Shown here one piece after another: positions 1 to 7,846 of a DNA stretch of 64,000 nt. The translations under genes were made by a program, and so were the position numbers. The stretch spans positions 1 to 64,000 of the forward strand of contig NZ_FNUR01000006.1 in NCBI RefSeq assembly GCF_900108105.1. The letters run 5' to 3'. The stretch's first letter is position 1. Each line of letters begins with the position of its first letter. The DNA is from Butyrivibrio sp. Su6 (GTDB lineage Bacteria; Bacillota; Clostridia; Lachnospirales; Lachnospiraceae). Below the pieces are notes generated by a model, which saw only the letters and a list, made by a program, of their open reading frames with translations, did not search any database and was not told where the DNA came from.

Positions 1-31
1 CGGAAGATAATTAAATAAGGTGACAAAAGAA

Positions 32-493
32 ATGGATAGAATTGAATTCAAATGGACTGATGGAAACAATGAAGCTTTTCAACAGTTCTATATAGAAACG
101 GAAAAATACTATAGTCAGATTGTTGGCGGAGTAGAAAAAAGAGCTGGGTTTGTTCCATACAATCTATCTGATACTATATCTGATGTTCTCATAGCATATA
201 TCAACGGAAAACCTGTTGGTTGTGCAGGACTGAAAAAGTATTCTGATAGTGATGTTGAGATAAAGCGTGTATGGGTAGAAGCTGAGTCAAGAGGTCAAAA
301 GATTGCTAGTAGAATGATGGACTTTATTGAGGAAAAAGCCAGACAAATGAATTACAAGAGAGCAATACTGCAAACAAGACCTATTATGTTGGATGCTGTA
401 GGACTATATGAGAGACGAGGATATTCGCTTATTGACAACTATCCTCCGTATGATTGTCTTGAAGGCGCCATATGCATGGCATTAGTATTGTAA
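32..493 (+). CDS. GNAT family N-acetyltransferase
   Basis: Probable acetyl-CoA-dependent N-acetyltransferase of the GNAT fold; the acceptor is unknown. The second half shows the family pattern: a strand ending in KRVWVEAE, an acetyl-CoA-binding loop of the form SRGQKIASRMM, a helix through EEKARQMNY, and the C-terminal GLYERRGY motif near residue 124. At 153 residues it is a normal single-domain length. A GTG at 20 is in frame, but the only good ribosome site (AAGG at 17-20) would overlap it, so ATG 32 is preferred. It is monocistronic and lies at the window edge, so any upstream partner is unseen. Function beyond the fold is inference. Confidence 0.85.
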   Translation: MDRIEFKWTDGNNEAFQQFYIETEKYYSQIVGGVEKRAGFVPYNLSDTISDVLIAYINGKPVGCAGLKKYSDSDVEIKRVWVEAESRGQKIASRMMDFIEEKARQMNYKRAILQTRPIMLDAVGLYERRGYSLIDNYPPYDCLEGAICMALVL

Positions 494-565
494 ATCAGAA
501 GATAATCTTACAAAAGACAGACAAAGATTTAATGAGTAGAAAGTAAAATCAGAGTATTATTTTTG

Positions 566-787
566 ATCGCGGTTATTAAAGTTGCCACCAGCCGCATACA
601 GTAGCCCTGAGCTTTCTACCGTACGCAGCAGGTAAACAGCAACTCGCCCTAGAAATGCCCAAAACAAGGCATTTAAGAGAGTGAAAAAGTTCTCAAAGAG
701 ATAATCATCTGCTATGGCAGAATATTGTTTCTTCGGAAATATTCAAAAATCTATTACCGGAAGCCCATGTGGCTTCCGGTTTTCTAT
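566..787 (+). ncRNA. Structured noncoding RNA, possibly raiA-motif-like
   Basis: No protein is supported here, but the stretch folds into a chain of helices. GTTGC 581-585 pairs with GCAAC 639-643 and encloses GCATAC/GTACGC (594-599/621-626, one mismatch) and GTAG/CTAC (601-604/616-619). AATGCC 654-659 pairs with GGCATT 668-673. TCTGC 708-712 pairs with GCAGA 717-721. At 721-743 a hairpin is capped by a C(UUCG)G tetraloop, and a perfect terminator follows at 756-784. A TATTAT box at 555-560 could start transcription near 566. Length, architecture and a vague resemblance in the conserved strings suggest the raiA RNA motif, but that identity rests on memory only. 6S or another housekeeping RNA is not excluded. 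Confidence 0.65.
756..784 (+). terminator. Intrinsic terminator ending the ncRNA
   Basis: Perfect 10-bp stem ACCGGAAGCC / GGCTTCCGGT with a five-base loop, followed by a T run. Confidence 0.85.
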
Positions 788-940
788 TTAAGTCGTTCCT
801 ATTCGGGAATTAAAAATTTCACTTTACGATTCTATAAGATACTAAAAGATGCTTCGAAGACCCTATTTAGGCATGTCAGTTTGCTTGTGTATATAAAATA
901 TCTTGGCTGTGAATCTGATATTCTTTTAGTTGAGGCTATC

Positions 941-955
941 ATATGCAAGGCATTA
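941..955 (+). pseudogene. Possible tail fragment of a duplicated GNAT gene
   Basis: ATATGCAAGGCATTA here matches ATATGCATGGCATTA at 470-484, in the last codons of the upstream acetyltransferase, at 14 of 15 positions. The reading frame around it (EAIICKAL, then stop) resembles the gene's end (GAICMAL). No further coding similarity is visible, so this is at most a short relic. Confidence 0.3.
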
Positions 956-983
956 TGACTGCAAATCTTGGTTATTTCAAAAT

Positions 984-1285
984 GGGTCAACAAAATACGG
1001 TGAAGTAGTTGACTGTAAAGCTGATATTATTCGATTTGAGTCAACCGGAGATGGCTGAGCGGTTGACTCTAAATAAGTTATTGCTATATATAGATCAACT
1101 ATCGCATAGAAATGTTATGATCTCAAAACATGTTTTTTTAAAATGAGTCAATGGTCTTGGGGAATATTCATGACCGCAATCCCATAATTCTGTATATGAG
1201 TCAAGTGTCGAGCTGTAATCAGATGACTACAAATCCGGTCTTGTTCAAAATGAGTCAATTCAAGGCTAAGTAGCTAGTTGATTTC
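984..1285. repeat. Array of six degenerate ~54-bp hairpin units
   Basis: GAGTCAA or a close variant recurs at 984, 1038, 1092, 1145, 1198 and 1252, with spacings of 54, 54, 53, 53 and 54. About 24 bases after the start of each copy lies its reverse complement, so each unit can fold: GAGTCAAC/GTTGACTC at 1038 is perfect, and the 1092 unit keeps pairing with changed bases (AGATCA/TGATCT). Bases between the arms are unrelated from unit to unit. The gap from 494 to 1703 holds only this array, the ncRNA, and the short fragments listed separately. Function unknown. Confidence 0.75.
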
Positions 1286-1576
1286 ATTTCTACTAATGTT
1301 CTATATAAGTATGAAAAACCATTAAACCTATCGGGTTATGGGATAGTCTATCCTGAGTTCACATTCCTTTCGAGGAAACTACGAAAAGAGATTTATTGGG
1401 AGCACGAAGGGATGATGGACAAGCCTGAATACGCCATCAAGGCGGTTAAAAAGCTCAATAGCTATCAAATAAACGGGATTATGCCAGAAGAGCGCCTAAT
1501 CCTTACTTTTGAGACTGAACAGGATGTTTTGAATTCGAAGATTGTAAGTGATTTGGTGGATAAATATCTTAGATGA
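1274..1576 (+). pseudogene. C-terminal remnant of a conserved hypothetical protein
   Basis: About 100 codons are open but have no plausible start; an in-frame stop lies at 1271-1273. The translation contains YPEFTFLSRKLRKEIYWEHE, then GMMDKPEYA, LNSYQINGI and LILTFETEQ, ending in DLVDKYLR. From memory this matches the end of a ~300-residue protein family common in Lachnospiraceae, possibly nuclease-like (RKEIYWEH core). The N-terminal two thirds are missing and the hairpin array abuts the break. The family function is not known to me. Confidence 0.6.
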
Positions 1577-1703
1577 ATGGATATCTCAGATGAACCGTAA
1601 TTATTTGATTTGCATGCCGGTAAATTATATAGCATACTAAAGATTACTGATTTTTTGATTCGATACATTAAATGAGAGATTAAATATAAGGAGAAAATTT
1701 AGT

Positions 1704-2498
1704 ATGAAAATGGGTAGCAGTAACGATAAAGAGGCAGTAAAGGCACAGTATGCATCATCCAAAAGCCTTGATACCAGAATCAACTTCCATAATATGTATT
1801 CAACAAACAAGATGGGGTTTGGCCCCTGGCTTATATCTAATTATGAGATTAAAGAGGGCATGAAAGTACTTGAGATTGGATGCGGAACAGGCGATATGTG
1901 GAAAGGGCACGGCGATCTCATCGCAAAGTGTGATAAGCTTGTTCTATCTGATTTTTCTGAAGCTATGCTTGACGCTGCAAGGAAGAACGTTGGAGAGTTT
2001 TCAAACATAGAATACAAGCAAATCGATGTTCAGAATATACCTTTTGAAGAGAGCTCTTTTGACATAGTAATAGCAAACATGATGCTCTATCACGTGCCGG
2101 ATATAGATAAAGCAATCAGTGAGGTCAGAAGAGTACTTAAGGATGATGGCGTTTTTTACAGCGCTACATACGGTGAGCACAATTTCAATGATATTATTGC
2201 TGAATGGTTTGGGCTTGTTGGCAAGAACTATGATCCTAACCATCTATTTACCCTTCAGAACGGAGGAGATGTTCTGGGAAAAGAGTTTGCGGATATAGAG
2301 GTGCGCCGATACGAGGATTCTCTTCATGTTACAAATATAGATGATCTTGCAGATTACCTTCAGAGTCTGAAGGCTCTTCATGGCATTGGAACTATGGAAA
2401 GAGAAGAGATTCTTAATATGCTGCTACCTCATGTAGAAGGTGGCGCCATCAATCTTCAGAAGGAATATGGAACTTTCATAGCACAGGGGATAAAGTAA
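1704..2498 (+). CDS. Class I SAM-dependent methyltransferase
   Basis: Predicted small-molecule methyltransferase of the UbiE/Methyltransf_11 type. The SAM-binding glycine motif VLEIGCGTG lies at residues 55-63, the acidic motif II at LSDFSEAML near 80, and motif III at IANMMLYHVPD near 121, followed by VRRVLKDDG. The C-terminal ~90 residues form the substrate-side cap and give no specificity. Length (264 residues) is usual. ATG 1704 follows AAGGAG at 1690. It stands alone between a gene relic and a membrane-protein operon, so context does not suggest a substrate. Confidence 0.88.
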   Translation: MKMGSSNDKEAVKAQYASSKSLDTRINFHNMYSTNKMGFGPWLISNYEIKEGMKVLEIGCGTGDMWKGHGDLIAKCDKLVLSDFSEAMLDAARKNVGEFSNIEYKQIDVQNIPFEESSFDIVIANMMLYHVPDIDKAISEVRRVLKDDGVFYSATYGEHNFNDIIAEWFGLVGKNYDPNHLFTLQNGGDVLGKEFADIEVRRYEDSLHVTNIDDLADYLQSLKALHGIGTMEREEILNMLLPHVEGGAINLQKEYGTFIAQGIK

Positions 2499-2593
2499 GT
2501 GGACCAGGGAGCAAAAGGTACTATATCTTTTCTGACAAGTTTGTGGTAGGGTCAAAGTAGGTAAAGTTATTCGCATTTGAAAGGAGACCTGCC

Positions 2594-3067
2594 ATGAAGA
2601 ATATAAGACTGGTTCTAATCGGTGAATTGCTACTGTTCATTGCGGTATTTATGATGACTGTATTAGGGGGAAGCTGGGGGATGTCTGCTGTCTTATGGTT
2701 CCTTGACTTGCCATCGATACTGCTTATAGTACTAATCTTTGTTCCGGGATTACTTATCATGGGGGAATGGAAGAATTTCTTAAAAGCATTTTCAGTTGGC
2801 ATCAGGCCATTTAGTCTGTTGGAACTGAAAAATATAATAGGCGCTGTCGATGCGGCCCAGAAGCTTACTATATATGCAGCTCTTTTTGCAATAATCATAT
2901 CAGGGGTTCTGTTGATGGGACGATTAGACGATCCATATACGATAGGTCCCAATTTGGCAGTCTGTTTTCTGGCCGGATTATATGCAGTTATTATTGAGTT
3001 TTTGCTTCTTCCACTGAGGCTGAATGCAGAGCGGAAGATGAATGAAGAAATGGATCTGGGAGAATGA
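2594..3067 (+). CDS. MotA-like four-helix membrane protein
   Basis: A 157-residue integral membrane protein with about four hydrophobic segments (residues ~5-27, 31-55, 92-108, 118-137). The layout and segments such as DLPSILLIVLIFVPGLL and the polar loop with WKNFLKAF recall the N-terminal half of MotA/ExbB-type channel proteins, but it is much shorter than MotA (~250-290), so it is not a flagellar stator. AGGAGA lies 9 bases before ATG 2594. Its stop overlaps the next gene's ATG (ATGA), so the two are translationally coupled. The HTH partner suggests a membrane-sensor/regulator pair; that is inference. Confidence 0.6.
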   Translation: MKNIRLVLIGELLLFIAVFMMTVLGGSWGMSAVLWFLDLPSILLIVLIFVPGLLIMGEWKNFLKAFSVGIRPFSLLELKNIIGAVDAAQKLTIYAALFAIIISGVLLMGRLDDPYTIGPNLAVCFLAGLYAVIIEFLLLPLRLNAERKMNEEMDLGE

Positions 3068-3303
3068 CGAAAAATGAGATAACAAAACAGCAGTATCTCA
3101 AAGTTGCTCAGAAATACAGCTTTACTAGACGTGAACTGGAGCTGGGCTTTCTGAAGGTGTCCGGTTTTTCAAATAGAAGAATAGCATTTATGCTTGGAAT
3201 ATCGGAGCAGACTGTTAAGAATCATTTTACGCATATTTATGAGAAAGCGTGGGTTCCGGGAAGAAAGGAATTCCATGAATTGTTTGTAAATAATCAGGAC
3301 TAA
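3064..3303 (+). CDS. Small LuxR-type HTH regulator
   Basis: A 79-residue protein that is almost only a GerE/LuxR DNA-binding domain: FTRRELELGFLKVSGFSNRR, then IAFMLGISEQTVKNHFTHIY, the classic recognition helix. There is no receiver or sensor domain, so activity must be set by level, by a partner, or by the MotA-like protein whose stop codon it overlaps. Coupled translation implies the two products are made in proportion. Its stop (3301-3303) is followed in the same frame by the ABC-ATPase relic, which suggests a deletion junction nearby. Confidence 0.8.
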   Translation: MTKNEITKQQYLKVAQKYSFTRRELELGFLKVSGFSNRRIAFMLGISEQTVKNHFTHIYEKAWVPGRKEFHELFVNNQD

Positions 3304-3315
3304 AGATCACTGAAA

Positions 3316-3495
3316 ATGGAAATAGATATGAGGGTAAGAAACGTATCTGATCTTTTGAAGTCTCTTGCAGAGGCAGGAAGAACAGTGTTTGTTTCTACAC
3401 ATGATCCGGAATTGATTGAGCTTTGTTGTGATCATGTGCTGACTATTAGTAATGGAAAGGTATTTAGTCTGGTAGACAAGACTGGAGCGGTATAA
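3316..3495 (+). pseudogene. C-terminal relic of an ABC (ECF-type) ATPase
   Basis: This 59-codon frame reads as the last quarter of an energy-coupling-factor or cobalt-type ABC ATPase: VRNVSDLLKSLAEAGRTVF, then VSTHDPELIELCCDHVLTI, containing the switch histidine (STHD) and the usual SNGKV ending. Walker A, signature and Walker B are absent, and no ribosome site precedes its ATG. It lies in the same frame as the HTH gene just upstream and ends 5 bases before the esterase, so it probably marks a deletion that removed an ABC transporter from an operon with the esterase. Confidence 0.7.
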
Positions 3496-3500
3496 CGAAC

Positions 3501-4163
3501 ATGATAGTTGAAGGAAAGCATATCTATATACATGGAGACAGAGAGAAATCTGCGCCACTTATTGTCATGAATACATTTCAGGGTGATGAAAGTAATGTTT
3601 ATAGTGCGCTTTGTACCATAACGGAAAAAGAGCTGAATCTTGCTGTTATAAGTGATATCAACTGGAATGATGAGATGTCTCCCTGGGAATGTGCACCTTT
3701 GTATAAAAATGACAGTCCTTACACGGGCGGAGCCGACAGATATCTTGAGAAGCTGACTGGGAGCATAATCCCTGCGATAAAAGATGAGCTTGGCGCAGAA
3801 CCTGAATATACGGCTATCGCAGGCTATTCGCTTGGGGGATTGTTTGCACTTTACAGCTTGTATAAGACTGATGTGTTCACCAGAGCAGTGAGTGCATCAG
3901 GTTCTATGTGGTATCCTTCATTTTCAGAATATGTAGAAAAAAATGATTTTTGTAAAATGCCTTCAAAAGTATATTTTTCCCTTGGTGATAAAGAGGCGCG
4001 CACTCGCAACGCGCTTCTTAGTACAGTTGAAGATAAGACCGGAAAAGTTTATGATCAATACAAAAATAAGGGAATAGAAACTACGTTTGAAATGAATCCG
4101 GGAAATCATTTCAAAGATGCAGATTTGCGTCTTGCAAAGGGAATAGCCTGGATACTTAAATGA
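3501..4163 (+). CDS. Alpha/beta hydrolase, putative esterase
   Basis: Cytoplasmic esterase of the Fes/IroE/esterase-D superfamily, without signal peptide. The nucleophile elbow GYSLGG places Ser110; SLGDKEAR gives the likely acid and GNHFKD the catalytic His203. Length 220 is normal. Fes-like enzymes hydrolyse esters of imported siderophores, and linkage with an ABC importer is common; here only a relic of an ABC ATPase remains just upstream, so the original role may be lost. Substrate is not determinable from sequence. Confidence 0.8.
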   Translation: MIVEGKHIYIHGDREKSAPLIVMNTFQGDESNVYSALCTITEKELNLAVISDINWNDEMSPWECAPLYKNDSPYTGGADRYLEKLTGSIIPAIKDELGAEPEYTAIAGYSLGGLFALYSLYKTDVFTRAVSASGSMWYPSFSEYVEKNDFCKMPSKVYFSLGDKEARTRNALLSTVEDKTGKVYDQYKNKGIETTFEMNPGNHFKDADLRLAKGIAWILK

Positions 4164-4213
4164 TCTTAACTATTAAATAATTAACATCAAGAGAAAGACT
4201 AAAGAGAGCGGCC

Positions 4214-5563
4214 ATGACAAATACAGAACAGACCACACAAAATATGACCTCAGGAAACAGTATGAAACAGATCATACTGTTCTTTTTGCCATTATTATGG
4301 GGAAATCTTTTCCAACAACTATATAGTCTTGTGGATAGCATTATAGTTGGCAAAGGAATCTCGGATCAGGCACTGGCCGCTGTTGGGGCAACAGGGACAC
4401 TTAATTTCCTTATACTTGGATTTGTTGTAGGAATGACAAGAGGATTTGGCATAACCTTTGCACAGAGCTTTGGAAAAAATGATATTGCTATGCTGAATGC
4501 GTATATCAGGGCAGCCAAGAAGCTCAGTATAACTTTTGGAATAGTGTTTACTGTAGTTTGCATTTCTCTGCTCAATAAGATGCTGACGTTCTTGAACACT
4601 CCTGAAGATATCTATGACGATTCATATAGATATTTTGCGGTGATCTTACTGGGAATTGTAGTGACGGTTATGAATAATCTTGAGATCACAATTCTCCAGT
4701 CAATGGGAGATTCCAGAACGCCCCTCACTGCTATGATCTGTTCCTCACTTGTGAACATCATGCTGGATATCATTTTGATAATGGCCTTTGGCACAGGAGT
4801 TGCCGGGGCGGCAGTTGCAACAGTAGTTTCTCAGTTTGTATCATATCTTTTGTGCCTTAAAAAGCTTAGAACCATCAATTTTATGAGCCTGGAAAAAGAC
4901 ACATCAGAAATAGCAGATGAAAAGCTTTTACTGGTTGAACTGATGAAAATAGGACTTCCTGTGGCGTTTATGAATTCGGTCACAGCTGCAGGGGCCATGG
5001 TTCTGCAGTATTTTGTAAATCTTATGGGAAGCGCATATGTGGCTGCATACTCAGCCTGCATGAAATTTGCATCACTCTTTGAGCAGTTCGGAATGTCTGT
5101 AGGTCTTTCCATGATGACCTTTGTAGGGCAAAATAAGGGCGCCAGCAAATATGACAGGATACGCACAGGAGTAAGACAGGGCCTTATGCTTTCCACAGTG
5201 GTGAATGTGCCGATATCGCTCCTTATGATATTTGTGCCCGGAAGTCTGGCTAAGATGCTGCTGACTGATAATACGATAATCGGTTATTGCACCGATTTTA
5301 TGCCAATCATGGGAATGAGCTTTTTTGCCTTGGGATGGCTTTTTGTATACAGATACTCTGTTCAGGGGTTGGGCAATACCTTTATACCAATGCTCTCAGG
5401 CGGTCTTGAAGTCATTATGAGACTGATCTTTGGATTCCTGGTAGGAAGGAACGGATTTAAGGGCATTGCCATTTCTGAAGTATCTGCATGGATAGGCGCT
5501 TTTCTGATGCTCATGGTGACATACTATTGTTTAATTGGCAAAAGAACTAAAGCATCAGCCTGA
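4214..5563 (+). CDS. MATE family multidrug efflux transporter
   Basis: Twelve-helix cation-coupled antiporter of the MATE/DinF superfamily, 449 residues, the usual size. The N-terminus runs LPLLWGNLFQQLYSLVDSII, the typical first-helix signature, and the second half repeats it (GLPVAFMNSVTAAGAMVLQ). It should export cationic drugs or metabolites across the cytoplasmic membrane. ATG 4214 lies 50 bases after the esterase stop, and a strong terminator follows, so it may be the last gene of a 2.6-5.6 kb transcript. Confidence 0.93.
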   Translation: MTNTEQTTQNMTSGNSMKQIILFFLPLLWGNLFQQLYSLVDSIIVGKGISDQALAAVGATGTLNFLILGFVVGMTRGFGITFAQSFGKNDIAMLNAYIRAAKKLSITFGIVFTVVCISLLNKMLTFLNTPEDIYDDSYRYFAVILLGIVVTVMNNLEITILQSMGDSRTPLTAMICSSLVNIMLDIILIMAFGTGVAGAAVATVVSQFVSYLLCLKKLRTINFMSLEKDTSEIADEKLLLVELMKIGLPVAFMNSVTAAGAMVLQYFVNLMGSAYVAAYSACMKFASLFEQFGMSVGLSMMTFVGQNKGASKYDRIRTGVRQGLMLSTVVNVPISLLMIFVPGSLAKMLLTDNTIIGYCTDFMPIMGMSFFALGWLFVYRYSVQGLGNTFIPMLSGGLEVIMRLIFGFLVGRNGFKGIAISEVSAWIGAFLMLMVTYYCLIGKRTKASA

Positions 5564-5570
5564 AGAGACA

Positions 5571-5611
5571 AAAAAGAGTCCATGGATTTTTTATCCAAGG
5601 ACTCCTTTTTT
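5571..5611 (+). terminator. Terminator after the MATE gene
   Basis: GAGTCCATGGAT pairs with ATCCAAGGACTC around a T-rich loop and is followed by CTTTTTT; an A run precedes it. The 160 bases from here to the convergent araC-type gene show nothing else. Confidence 0.85.
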
Positions 5612-5772
5612 AGCATTCACCTTCTGCATCCGGATCTTTTGTAACAGAAAGCTTTATTGCTTTAAAAATATGCTTCTGGATGAATCCGGTTCTGACGGTC
5701 ATAAAAAGGTGCTTTTTCTAATCTTAAACGAGATTAAATATCGTGTAAATTGTCATTAAAAAATGTTAATAT

Positions 5773-6645
5773 CTATTTAATTTTTCTGGTTGCCATTTGT
5801 AGTTGTTTTGGTGAATACCCGATTTGTTTGGAAAATGTTCGGGAAAAATTGGAATAGTTGTTAAAACCTGACATATAACATGCGTCGCTGGGAGAATAGC
5901 CCTCCTGTAGCAATTTGCAGGCCAGAGCAATCTTTTTGGCAATAATATACTGCTGTATTGTAAGTCCTGAAAATTTCTTAACGCAGCGTGAAATATAAGT
6001 TCCATTGTGATGAATTTCTTTTTCCAGGATACTAAGGGTAATCTCTTCAGTTAAGTGTGCATCTATATATTCAAATGTTCTGCTGACAATATCTGGAAGG
6101 GCATTTGGAGTATCTTCCATTGGATTATCAGAGTGTTTGGAAGTGAGTTTCACCATTATCAGTTTGAGATATGCGTCGACCAAAATATCGGAAGAAGCTT
6201 TAGGATGTTCGATATTCTTTTGAAGGCAGATGCATTGTTTTTTTATTTCCTCTAGTTCTTCTTCTGACAGATGTATAGAGTGAAGAGATTTGTCTTCACT
6301 GTCATATGGTTCAAAACATGAGCATAGAGAGAACTTTTTGTTGGAAGCTTTTTTGAGAACCGCGTCAGAAACGTTTATAACGACGCGATCATATTTATTA
6401 AGAGTGTGAATATCTGCCGTGTGAAACAGGTAGTGAGGTATGAAAGCAACATCCCCCTTATGCATGACTTTTCCTGAAAACTCGGTGTATAACCAGATTT
6501 CTCCGTCTAGTAAGATCAATATCTCGTGGCAGAAATGATTGTGCATGTCATCAGTATAGTCGAATGGAGCATCAATAGACTTTACTTCACATTGAAGATC
6601 TCCTTTTACCGGCTGAAATTTCTTTAGTATCTTCTTGCCTGTCAT
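5773..6645 (-). CDS. AraC family regulator with cupin sensor domain
   Basis: Probable activator of the divergent transporter/oxidoreductase operon. The N-terminal half has a cupin-like sensor (HNHFCHEILILLDGEIWLY, then a GDVAFIPHYLFHT turn) that would bind a sugar. The C-terminal ~95 residues carry two HTH motifs: EEITLSILEKEIHHNGTYIS and the AraC signature ending SGFNNYSNFSRTFSKQIGYS. ATG 6645 is chosen because AAGGAG sits 8 bases upstream; a GTG extension to 6720 has no ribosome site. The 290-residue length is typical. Paired AT-rich direct repeats in the divergent spacer are candidate operators. Confidence 0.9.
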   Translation of the reverse strand: MTGKKILKKFQPVKGDLQCEVKSIDAPFDYTDDMHNHFCHEILILLDGEIWLYTEFSGKVMHKGDVAFIPHYLFHTADIHTLNKYDRVVINVSDAVLKKASNKKFSLCSCFEPYDSEDKSLHSIHLSEEELEEIKKQCICLQKNIEHPKASSDILVDAYLKLIMVKLTSKHSDNPMEDTPNALPDIVSRTFEYIDAHLTEEITLSILEKEIHHNGTYISRCVKKFSGLTIQQYIIAKKIALACKLLQEGYSPSDACYMSGFNNYSNFSRTFSKQIGYSPKQLQMATRKIK

Positions 6646-6753
6646 AACAATTCTCCTTATCAAGATATTAAAAATAGGATAATGCAATATTGATAGAAAC
6701 ACAATATGTATACATTGCACAATCTGACATTAATATTTTGTTAAAATCATACA

Positions 6754-6835
6754 ATTGCGCAAAAAATATCAGAAAAACACATTAAATGTGCAGATATTGC
6801 TATCCTAAAAAGGTCATATTGCGCAAAAAAAATAT
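6754..6835 (+). promoter_or_regulatory. Candidate AraC-type operator direct repeats
   Basis: ATTGCGCAAAAAATAT at 6754-6769 recurs as ATTGCGCAAAAAAAATAT at 6818-6835, 64 bp apart (about six helical turns) and in the same orientation. Related shorter ATTGCACAAT and ATGCAATATT strings lie at 6680-6725. Direct repeats in a divergent spacer are typical AraC-family sites; the assignment is inferred from position. Confidence 0.5.
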
Positions 6836-6925
6836 ACATAGAAGTGTAAGAAACATCAAAGGGGCAGTGTTATATTTACAACTAGGGGAAGGTTCTTTTT
6901 CAGAAAAAAAGTTGGGGTGAAACAA

Positions 6926-7831
6926 ATGAGAAAGACAATAAGGAAGGTATGGAACTATAAGTGGATATACGTGATGCTGGTACCGGTAATTTTATATTAT
7001 GTACTGTTTAAGTATATCCCAATGTATGGAATCACCATTGCATTCAAGAATTACAACGTTTTTAAAGGGATTACAGACAGTCCCTGGTGCGGATTTGAAG
7101 TATTCTCAAAAATCTTTAAGAGCAAAAATTTTTGGAACGCTATAAGAAATACTTTAGTGTTGAATTTTGCTACTTTATTTGTAAGTTTTCCGCTTACGAT
7201 CATCGTGTCTCTTATGCTTAATGAAGTAAGAAACAAACATTTCAAGAGAATAACCCAGTCAGTTTTATATTTACCACATTTTATATCATGGGTAGTTGTA
7301 GCAGGAATTGCTACAAATCTTTTCTCTATGACAAACGGAAGCATCAACAGAGTGATTGAAAATATGGGAGGAAGTCCTATTCCGTTTATGAGTGATCATG
7401 GATGGTGGATATTCACTTATGTTGTATGTAATGTGTGGAAAGAGATAGGATGGGGAACTATTATTTATCTCGCAGCTTTGACAGGTGTTGATGAGAGCTT
7501 ATATGAAGCAGCATATCTGGATGGCGCCACAGAATTTCAAAGACTAATCTATATAACTCTTCCCTCAATCAAGTCAGTAATTGTTACAATGCTTATTCTT
7601 CAGATTTCAAAGATGATGTCAATTGGCCTTGATGCTCCGCTTCTTTTGGGAAACAAGAAAGTTATGGATGTATCAGAAGTTATCAGTACGTACACTTACA
7701 GAATTGGTATTGAAAAGGCAAAATATAGTGATTCTACTGCGATTGGCCTTTTTCAGTCGGTAATAAATATTATCATTTTGTTTGTTGCTGATAAGTTTGC
7801 AAAGGCAATTGGTGAAGACGGAATAATCTGA
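6926..7831 (+). CDS. ABC sugar permease, LplB/CUT1 type
   Basis: Inner-membrane subunit of a binding-protein-dependent carbohydrate importer. About six hydrophobic helices are visible, starting with YVMLVPVILYYVLFKYIPMY, and the EAA loop that docks the ATPase lies near residue 194 (EAAYLDGATEFQRL). ATG 6926 has GGGGTG seven bases upstream; an in-frame GTG at 6917 is less likely. Length 301 is standard for LplB. A second permease and a lipoprotein follow, but no ATPase gene is present, so it must share a general MsmK-like ATPase encoded elsewhere. Confidence 0.92.
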   Translation: MRKTIRKVWNYKWIYVMLVPVILYYVLFKYIPMYGITIAFKNYNVFKGITDSPWCGFEVFSKIFKSKNFWNAIRNTLVLNFATLFVSFPLTIIVSLMLNEVRNKHFKRITQSVLYLPHFISWVVVAGIATNLFSMTNGSINRVIENMGGSPIPFMSDHGWWIFTYVVCNVWKEIGWGTIIYLAALTGVDESLYEAAYLDGATEFQRLIYITLPSIKSVIVTMLILQISKMMSIGLDAPLLLGNKKVMDVSEVISTYTYRIGIEKAKYSDSTAIGLFQSVINIIILFVADKFAKAIGEDGII

Positions 7832-7846
7832 CGGGAGGAATAAAGT

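Noticed and set aside
620-645. Resemblance to the SRP/4.5S RNA string (reverse complement of GCTGTTTACC)
   Set aside because: Only about ten bases match, on the opposite strand, and the rest of the SRP domain IV sequence is absent.
725-958. 77-codon open frame across the ncRNA end and terminator
   Set aside because: It spans the UUCG hairpin and terminator, has no ribosome site and shows no protein-like composition.
984-1285. CRISPR array
   Set aside because: The repeated part is only 7-8 bases plus its inverse, the period is ~54 bp, no conserved 28-37-bp repeat exists and no cas genes are near.
6646-6720. N-terminal GTG extension of the AraC regulator
   Set aside because: It would contain the clear AAGGAG ribosome site of ATG 6645 and reads as hydrophobic spacer.
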